Below are positions 57,572-64,000 of a stretch of 64,000 nucleotides of DNA, in pieces. Made by a program: the position numbers and the translations under genes. Position 1 is the first letter of the stretch; every line of letters starts with the position of its first letter. Location: NCBI GenBank assembly GCA_011800155.1, contig CM022370.1, positions 3,472,001 through 3,536,000 on the forward strand, written 5' to 3'. This DNA comes from Flammulina velutipes (Eukaryota; Basidiomycota; Agaricomycetes; Agaricales; Physalacriaceae). The notes below the pieces were generated by a model. That model made no database searches. It saw nothing but the letters and a program-made list of their open reading frames with translations, and had not been told where the DNA came from.

Positions 57572-60084
57572 ATGGAGAGCCCTCCATCGTCGCTACCAGC
57601 CTCTAGAACGACTCCAGCAATGTCTATTCCTTACAGAACACGAGAAGGCAGCGCCAGCGACAGCAACTTTTTCGTTGGATCGCCAGAACAGATAGATCCA
57701 GAGTTTGAGCCAGATCCGCCTCAAAGAACTTCACGGCCGTTAATAGGCACGCGCAGTATCTCCTCCCCTCAGGTGTCTCCGGTCCGTAAAAGAGTAAACG
57801 CGACGCCACGAACGGGACAGCATACCCCCCGCGGTCACCAGTGGTCGGTCTTTGGACAGCTCATGGAAAACGAGGCTATTCCTGCCAGCGCCAGTGCCCA
57901 AAGATACAGTCATCGACGCTCAGGACGCCGAAGCAACGTCACAGGATCGTGGATAGAAGGCAGCCCCGCCTCCAGCATTCTAGGGCGTCGGTCGGTCAGA
58001 ACACAATCCCCCTTTTCTTCTTCGTCTGTGACGCGCACGGAGAGCGACGACAGCGACGATGACGATGATCTCGACAACGACGACGACGACGACAAGTCAG
58101 ACAGCGGAGACTCGACCTACGACCCGGATACATCAGACTCAGAGTCCACTGTAACAGCAACTCCTCCACTCAAGTCCAAATGGGCCTTTCCTGACATCCC
58201 TGTTGTCTGGCGGAACATCCTGAAATGCGCCATCGCCTACTTTATCGCGTCGCTCTTCACATTCTCCCCCCACCTTTCAGGCCTCATTAGTGACCTCGCG
58301 TCGTACGGGCCAGGAAAAGGCGAGCGCAAACCACTTCCGAGTGGACATATGGTCGCCACCGTCGCTGTCTACTTTAATCCTGCGAAGACTATGGGCGCCA
58401 TGGTCGAAGCCGACCTTTTCTGTCTCTTCGGTTTCGCGTACGCGGCCTTTGTATGCCTCGCGAGCATGACCATGTTCTGGTGGCTCGACGTAAAACCGGG
58501 GTGGGAATGGCTCGCGGATGTGCTCGCCATCGTCTGGATCGGTGTTAGCATGAGCTTCATAGCCTGGATGAAAGTGTGGATGGTAATTTGCTTCTTCCTT
58601 CTTCTTGGCATCGTCGATCTAAAGCCTCTTCACAGGGCAATCCCCAGTTCAACACGGCATGCAGCATGATATCCCTCATCATCTTTGTCGTCGTGGTGAA
58701 GGAGGGCGGCCTCTATACCCTCCTTTCCATGGCATTTATCATATTCTGCGGCAGCGCCATCTCCAATGTCATCTGCTACCTCATCTGGCCCCAAAGCGCG
58801 ACTGCCAACCTCCAAACCAACATGACCAAAACTCTTGACTCATTCTCTACGCTTCTCGACATGCTTACCAGCACCTTCTTGCTAGAAGAACCCATGCATC
58901 GAGTCAGCCAAGAAAAGTTGCAAAAGGCGGTTGAGAATCACCAGAACAGTTTTACGAGTCTGAAGAAGAATCTCAAGGAGGCGAAGAGCGAGTGGTTCTT
59001 TGCGGGGAAGGCGAACACTTCTTCGACAGACTCGCCCTTGTTAGACGGGCCCAGCCAAGTTGACGGAAGGAAGAAGGCATACGAAGATGCGGTGGACTGC
59101 TTGAACCGCTTGGCACAACACCTTAATGGCCTGAGGAGTGGGATTAGGCTGCAGTATGATCTGACGAAGGCTGGTGTGGTCAAGAGGATGCGGCATTCGA
59201 AGCGGACAGGAAAGAACAAGATCGTTGAAGGGGATGTGGTTGAGGACGACGAGGAGACTGCCATGTTGAAGGCTGCTGCAACTATGTTCGGGGAATTGGT
59301 GGACGACTTGGGACCACCACTTAAAGCTCTATCGGTATGTCATTAACTTGTGTTGTCGCAATATCGATTTACATTCTCTGTAGGGCACTTGTGCGTCTTC
59401 CCTCAAGCGTCTCCGAGAATCTTTCGTCCAGTCTCAACGACGAGGATCAAAGAACGAGTTTCAACCACAAGAGTTTCTCGAGCTTGTTGACAATATCGGA
59501 AAGGCCCTTATGCGTTTCGAGAGTACATCCAACCATGCGGTTATGCGATTATACAGGAAGAGTGATGTTGCTTACATGGATTCCGCCAATCTCTCAACCA
59601 GCCGTATGAGTGTATACTCTGCCAATGGGAAAGCTGACAACCTCATGCTCATGAGTCCGGATAACGAACATGTATTCTTGGTTTATTTGTACGTTTTCAA
59701 CTTCTCGTTTGTCTTACATTGTGCTGATGCCGAACTCTTTAGCTTCATTTTCACTCTCGAGGAATTCGCCACCGAGTTGACGGAAGGCATACGAAGATGC
59801 GGGGGCTGCTTGGCGCCGCACACGAAGGTATGTCGCTGCCTCTCACTCACGTACTGTACGTCGTTGTCCATGTATATAATGAAATACCTTTTGCCGCTCA
59901 CAATGTGCGAAAATGCCAGTGGAATCTGGGGATGCTTTATATGTTTCTGAGAGTGCACGGACCAGTGGTGCCGTTCTGCGCGAATTTGCGCCGTGATATC
60001 GGCAAGAGTACGGATGCTGGCGCTTGCTCGCTGGGTGTCTGTTGGGTGTCGGCTGAGTGTCGGGGGCTGGCGGAGGGGGCATGA
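57572..60084 (+). CDS. Aromatic-acid-exporter/Bre4-like membrane protein
   Basis: The long polar N-terminus (MESPPSSLPASRTTPAMSIP) has an Asp run (DDSDDDDDLDNDDDDDKSD). The six-helix transporter-like domain follows: VVWRNILKCAIAYFIASLFT, SGHMVATVAVYFNPAKTMGA, ADLFCLFGFAYAAFVCLASM and, after an intron, GNPQFNTACSMISLIIFVVV and FCGSAISNVICYLIWPQSA. A cytoplasmic helical region follows (VSQEKLQKAVENHQNSFTSL), then GTCASSLKRLRESFVQ and VFLVYFFIFTLEEFATEL. After EFATEL the frame turns into EGIRRCGGCLAPHTK, which comes from a copied piece of the gene's own exon. The end after it (stop at 60084) is uncertain, and a longer natural C-terminus is probably lost. Relatives export organic anions or act in drug sensitivity. 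Confidence 0.75.
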
Positions 60085-60878
60085 AGCGATAGAGAAGAAG
60101 ACCGAAAAGTAAATTTTGCCCGAGTAAAAGTCTGGGGTACCCATGCAAAGGGCGAAATAAACACCACAAGGTGGCGGGATTTCCTTAACAACTTTCCATT
60201 TCGTCCATAGCTTCGCCTCCCCGCAGGGAAGCTCATGAAATTAAAAAAAAAAGTCTAGTACATTTGCTTCTACTTCAGTCGGACGTGACGCCTTCTGGTA
60301 CAGGATATACAAATAAACAGAAGCCGTGCGCCACATTGCGCTCCACCAGACTCTGGTTCAAAGAGTGCAGGTGGGTGCGGGCAGGACACCGAGCTAACCA
60401 CCAACTAGCACAGCAATGCGCAGTGGGATTGTCGCCCCCGGAGAGGAGAGCCCACACTGCCGGAAACCGTGCTAGTCTGCTTCTCAGCATCTACGTGTCG
60501 ACGAGCGACACGCACCGTGGTGGTTGCTCTGGCGCAACGGAGTGAAATATAGGTACGAATAGAGGGGCTTGGTGTGGTTCAAAGACGCGACACATTCCTG
60601 GAGAGACATGTTAGTAGAGTCCAAGAGGCTAACATAGAGACGTACCAGAAAGCGACTAGAAATCCAGACGAGCATTACGACGGCGTAAGGACAAGTAGAA
60701 CATTCTTGTCCTTTTATAGTAGCAGTCACGCTTTCCAAATCTTTGTTGATTGACCTTGGCGGTTACGTGGAATGGTCACTCCTCTTCCTCCCACCATCAC
60801 CCGTATGTGCCACGACACTCTCTTTGCCGCAAAAATGCATCGTTCTTCACCGTCTTCAAGAATCATCTCTGTGCGTCG
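60085..60878. other. Intergenic region before the GC-block/T-tract repeats
   Basis: No gene is recognised. Near 60205, cctccccgcagggaagctc followed by an A10 run resembles an inverted, degenerate version of the repeat described next. Confidence 0.4.
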
Positions 60879-61639
60879 CTCGCCGCGGGGCTTTTTTTTC
60901 TGGATTTTGGTGTGTGTTTGGACTCAAATTTGAATGTCGATTTGACAGTGTGGCACACAGAAGAACGGTCTAGTTCGACCATTGGGAGTCACTCGCTACT
61001 GGACTCTGTTCTCTGCGCACAGACAGCTTCGATATAAATAGATTTCCCTGTCCAACGCCGCCAACTCATTGTCAACAACTTGCGCCACCTCCCCGTCCAT
61101 CTCAACCCAAGCGCTAGGCTTACCAGTGGTTGCTCGCTCGCCGCGGGGCTTCTCATTTGGAAAAAAAAGGTATGTTTTCGACCCAAATCTGCACCTTCCA
61201 CTGATATTGAGACTGAGATATAGGACGTGATCGGCGGCGACCTCTGCATGCGACTACATTTTCGACTCTCTTATCTCTGGAGTCTGGATGACCTTCATTC
61301 TCCCCGCGCAGATGTCATACACCTATAAATGTCCTTCGCTCGCCGCGGGGCTTTTTTCCCGCGAAAAAGTGAGCCATTGTCACGTTGATTTGAGCCGTCT
61401 TACTGACCTTCCAACGTAGTTTGGCTCATTGCAACAACTCTAATATCGACCGCGCTGCCCGAAGGAGAACCTGCTCATCGGCAACAGTGCTAGAGTCGCT
61501 TCCTTCGCATCGAAGCATCCTCGTGAATGTCTTATTAGCTTGTATCATCAGCTTTCCACTCGCCGCGGGGCTTTTTTTCGGGAAAAAAAGTGTGTATTTA
61601 TGGTCTCCTTTTCTGCTCGTTTCTGACCTTCAAATCTAG
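60879..61639 (+). repeat. Four dispersed copies of a GC-block/T-tract motif, each leading into an intron-like segment
   Basis: The motif CTCGCCGCGGGGCTT starts at 60879, 61137, 61339 and 61559, spaced 258, 202 and 220 bases. A T run follows in copies 1, 3 and 4. In copies 3 and 4 a matching A run then closes a hairpin (for example CTTTTTTT-CGGG-AAAAAAAG). Copies 2, 3 and 4 are followed at once by GT..AG segments of intron size (61170-61223, 61369-61419, 61590-61639); those of copies 3 and 4 share ctgacctt before the AG. Copy 1 has a shorter candidate (60910-60948). In one frame every copy reads LAAGL. Between copies the sequence is not repeated. Function unknown. Confidence 0.6.
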
Positions 61640-63697
61640 CTTGCCTGACCTATGAAACGTCCTCCCCGTCATAAGGATTGATACAAAAGAAGCCTCGTAT
61701 TGTCCCAGGGCTGGATACATAGCTTGCAGGGGGCGACCGCGCGGTGCGCCACACTTCCTTTTCGCCATCCCTTGACTCAAGGAACAGGATATGCGACCCG
61801 CCGTACTCGCGCTATTCCGGATATACTGTACCTCGTATCACTCCCGCTCTATTCTAGACTATCCTCTTGCCCCCCAGATTCCCCATTCAAACTGGTAATG
61901 CCCTCCCTGCAGGATGTGTATGATGTTCGATACGTATGACATATCATTGATTCCGATGGTGTTTTCATAGCGCTAACGACGGGGGTGCGATCGCCGGATT
62001 CAAATGAACCCCGCTGTGGCGGTTCAGATGTCAGCTCCCGGATAATGGCATAGCAGTTCGACGTACTGTAACGTAGTGTAGCCAATAGACTACAATGTAC
62101 TGTATATAATGAATTCAATGCCTGTTGATGACCTTTGAATGTTCTGAACATGTAACATAGCATTGAAGTTAAGAGATCCTGCCTCAAAATGAGTGCTAGA
62201 GCGCTTAGATCGTAGTATAATAACAGTATATATGGCATCTAGTACATAGTAAGTAATGGATAAACGAACGTTACAGTTAGTGGTGTCGACAGACAACATT
62301 TTCACATTCCTCAAAAGTCGTATCCTTGTATTCTATAACTCGGTCATACCGTTTCGTGAATGTCATCTTTCGGCGGGCGAATGTGCACCGGACATTGCTT
62401 CTATCACTTCAAATTACCTTTGAATCGAACTTCCAAATGTATCCAGAGCGAGCAGGGTGTATAACCAATGGCTATTCCCCCTCCGGAGGTATCCCATTCA
62501 GCGGGACCTGTCGATATTCAGCGTCATCGGATGATCAGGGTGATTAACGGGAATAGTATCAGTACAGTTCAAAATGAAGCGCCAGGCCTTACTTGGATAT
62601 CATATGATGCACAACTACGCCAATGGAAGATAGCGGTACCGCCACACTGCTCGGAGTCGTTACGGATCATCACATTACTATCGCGGTCTCTGGACGTATT
62701 GCACGACATCGCTTTAGCTGGATTCACATATTTCAATGAATTCCTGGGTCGAAAACGCGTAGAAACGCGTATAATTGCCTTGAACACTGCTTGAACGCGT
62801 TAATTGTCTATCTAGATGATCGGGCCCTGTGATGCGTTCAGACAATCTAATCGTGACGCAATCATTTCTTAACTTGCTACATTCATCTTCTCGCATTGGG
62901 TGCGCGCGTTTGCGGTCTCTAATCCTCTTCAATGATACTTTGATACGTATAGTCTTCTATTCTGATAATGGCTGGGTCTACCGTGCGCTTCAAACACCAC
63001 TCTCGACGTTTTCTACATCTTGCGCGCCACATCCCCGTCTCTGCGGACAGAAGGGCGCCTCCTTGATCCTCTTACGTGTCTTCTCTTGGCTACAGAGCTC
63101 TGGCTTGGATGTCCGTCCGCTTCGAATCGCGGGCAGGGTGCTATTGAGCCATTAGCACTAATTGGATGTTCGAGCCTTCAGCGGTTCGAGTCGCCGCCTG
63201 CGACGATCAGAGGGTGACATGACATGACCCTTGATCAATATGTGTCAATGGTTACGCGCGTTGGAATGAGGAAGTTCGCAGAGCGTCGAGGAGGAGGAGA
63301 GGGTGTCCGTAAGCTCATTGTAAGCAATGGCAATGAACGCGGACTTCAAGCACCTCTAACATTTATATCCCAAGATTATTTTCAAGACATTATGTTCCCC
63401 AAATGTGCAGGAACAGGTACGTACTACAATACGGACGCGCCGCCACCCTCGCCTCATCAAACCTCCAATACAAGTTCCATTGGCTGGGCTCTTCTTTCGG
63501 CCGGACCGGTCATCTATGATACGTATTACTCCTACGATAGCCGCCTTCCGCCCCCGCGACCGGCATGATATTCTGTATAAGTACGAACAGTGGTTAGTGG
63601 TATATTCATCATTCCTTTCCCTCTTACATTTCTATCTTCCTATACTTTTCCTTTTCATTCACTCTCATACCCAGACTTGCTCTCTTCCCTTCTACAT
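61640..63697. other. 2-kb region with no recognised gene
   Basis: A + strand frame at 62468-62794 (MAIPPPEVSHSAGPVDIQRH and onward, 108 residues) is open but matches nothing I know. The stretch 63224-63568 is similar. CT-rich sequence from 63590 looks like a 5' leader of the next gene. Confidence 0.35.
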
Positions 63698-63980
63698 GCT
63701 CTCTCGACATCGCGACGAATACTCTCGACGTCGAGTACGGCAGCGATCAGAACTTGTACGTTTATTTCCCACGGACCTCTACCTCTTACCACCACGACCA
63801 AATCTTGACGTCTCTGTTAGCGCTTCGTGACTCTTCGATACGTCTATGGTATGTGCTTCATACCATTCCTGTTCTCTTTTGCGTTGCTCACATTTCTAAT
63901 AGTCTACCAATTTGGCACGCGTCCCCGCAACCATACCAACGACAACGCTAATCTTCCTGCCTAATGCTAATGGTACGTTC
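63698..63980 (+). CDS. Possible 5' exons of a gene leaving the window
   Basis: After a CT-rich leader comes MLSRHRDEYSRRRVRQRSEL, then a donor gtacgttt and an acceptor ctgttag. A small exon follows (RFVTLRYVY), then a second intron (gtatgtgc..aatag) and a third exon ending at a further donor, gtacgttctc, near 63972. One phase gives a stop soon after NANLPA; the other phase stays open to the end. The pattern of short exons at a CT-rich leader is typical of fungal gene starts, but the product is not recognisable. Confidence 0.3.
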
Positions 63981-64000
63981 TCGTTTATATCCATTCACTC

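Noticed and set aside
60879..61639. U6, 5S or other known Pol III RNA genes ending in the T runs
   Set aside because: None of the conserved U6 or 5S core sequences is present upstream of any T run. A Pol III role stays possible only as a general idea.
63160..63210. Possible tRNA B box (ggttcgagtc) near 63184
   Set aside because: The flanks do not form a TpsiC stem of five pairs, and no A box or acceptor stem lies at the right distance.
1..64000. CRISPR array or prokaryotic operon elements
   Set aside because: Pervasive spliceosomal introns and fungal families show a eukaryotic nuclear genome. No regular direct-repeat/spacer array with uniform spacing is present.

Overview
The window looks like nuclear DNA of a mushroom-forming basidiomycete (Agaricomycetes). 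Genes are rich in short introns (about 47-60 nt, GT..CTNAC..AG). Several families are typical of that class: HNH_2-like proteins, a FunK1 kinase, F-box-like proteins, a basidiomycete-type APH-like phosphotransferase and a large secreted GH35 beta-galactosidase. All gene models here were built by hand from reading frames, splice signals and family motifs. No search was run.

Layout. At 1-5 kb, a minus-strand tandem array holds three full HNH_2-like genes (A, B, C), two extra last-exon fragments and a stranded 5' piece of a phospholipase D gene. At 5.9-8.0 kb is a Zn2Cys6 transcription factor whose zinc cluster is assembled through a 13-nt micro-exon and a GC-AG intron. Housekeeping genes follow on the minus strand: an Afi1/SPA-type polarity and Arf-docking protein (10-13 kb), a secreted aspartic protease (13.5-15.2 kb) and an ariadne-type RBR ubiquitin ligase (15.7-17.6 kb). 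An allantoate-permease-like MFS transporter and a Gfo/Idh/MocA oxidoreductase diverge from one 0.37-kb promoter (17.8-22.1 kb), which suggests uptake plus oxidation of one substrate. A hypothetical gene and COG3 (Golgi tethering) follow to 26.9 kb.

The 27-31 kb stretch is gene-poor, with one proline-rich hypothetical. From 31 to 46 kb lie a GNAT acetyltransferase, two F-box-like genes, a C2H2 factor, a FunK1 kinase, a FAR-17a/AIG1-like membrane protein, GH35 beta-galactosidase (with a 12-nt micro-exon) and a stand-alone RNase HI. From 46.9 to 56 kb lie a diverged HNH_2-like paralogue without the two histidines, a large-loop membrane protein, an F-box gene, and a tandem pair of APH-like phosphotransferases separated by an RNase H relic. 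At 57.6-60.1 kb is an aromatic-acid-exporter/Bre4-like membrane protein whose 3' end carries a copied internal segment.

The least explained part is 60.9-61.6 kb. Four copies of a GC block followed by a T-tract (CTCGCCGCGGGGCTTTTTT) each lead directly into an intron-like sequence, in three of them through a complementary A-tract. No known RNA or protein family accounts for it. The right end probably holds the first exons of a gene that leaves the window.
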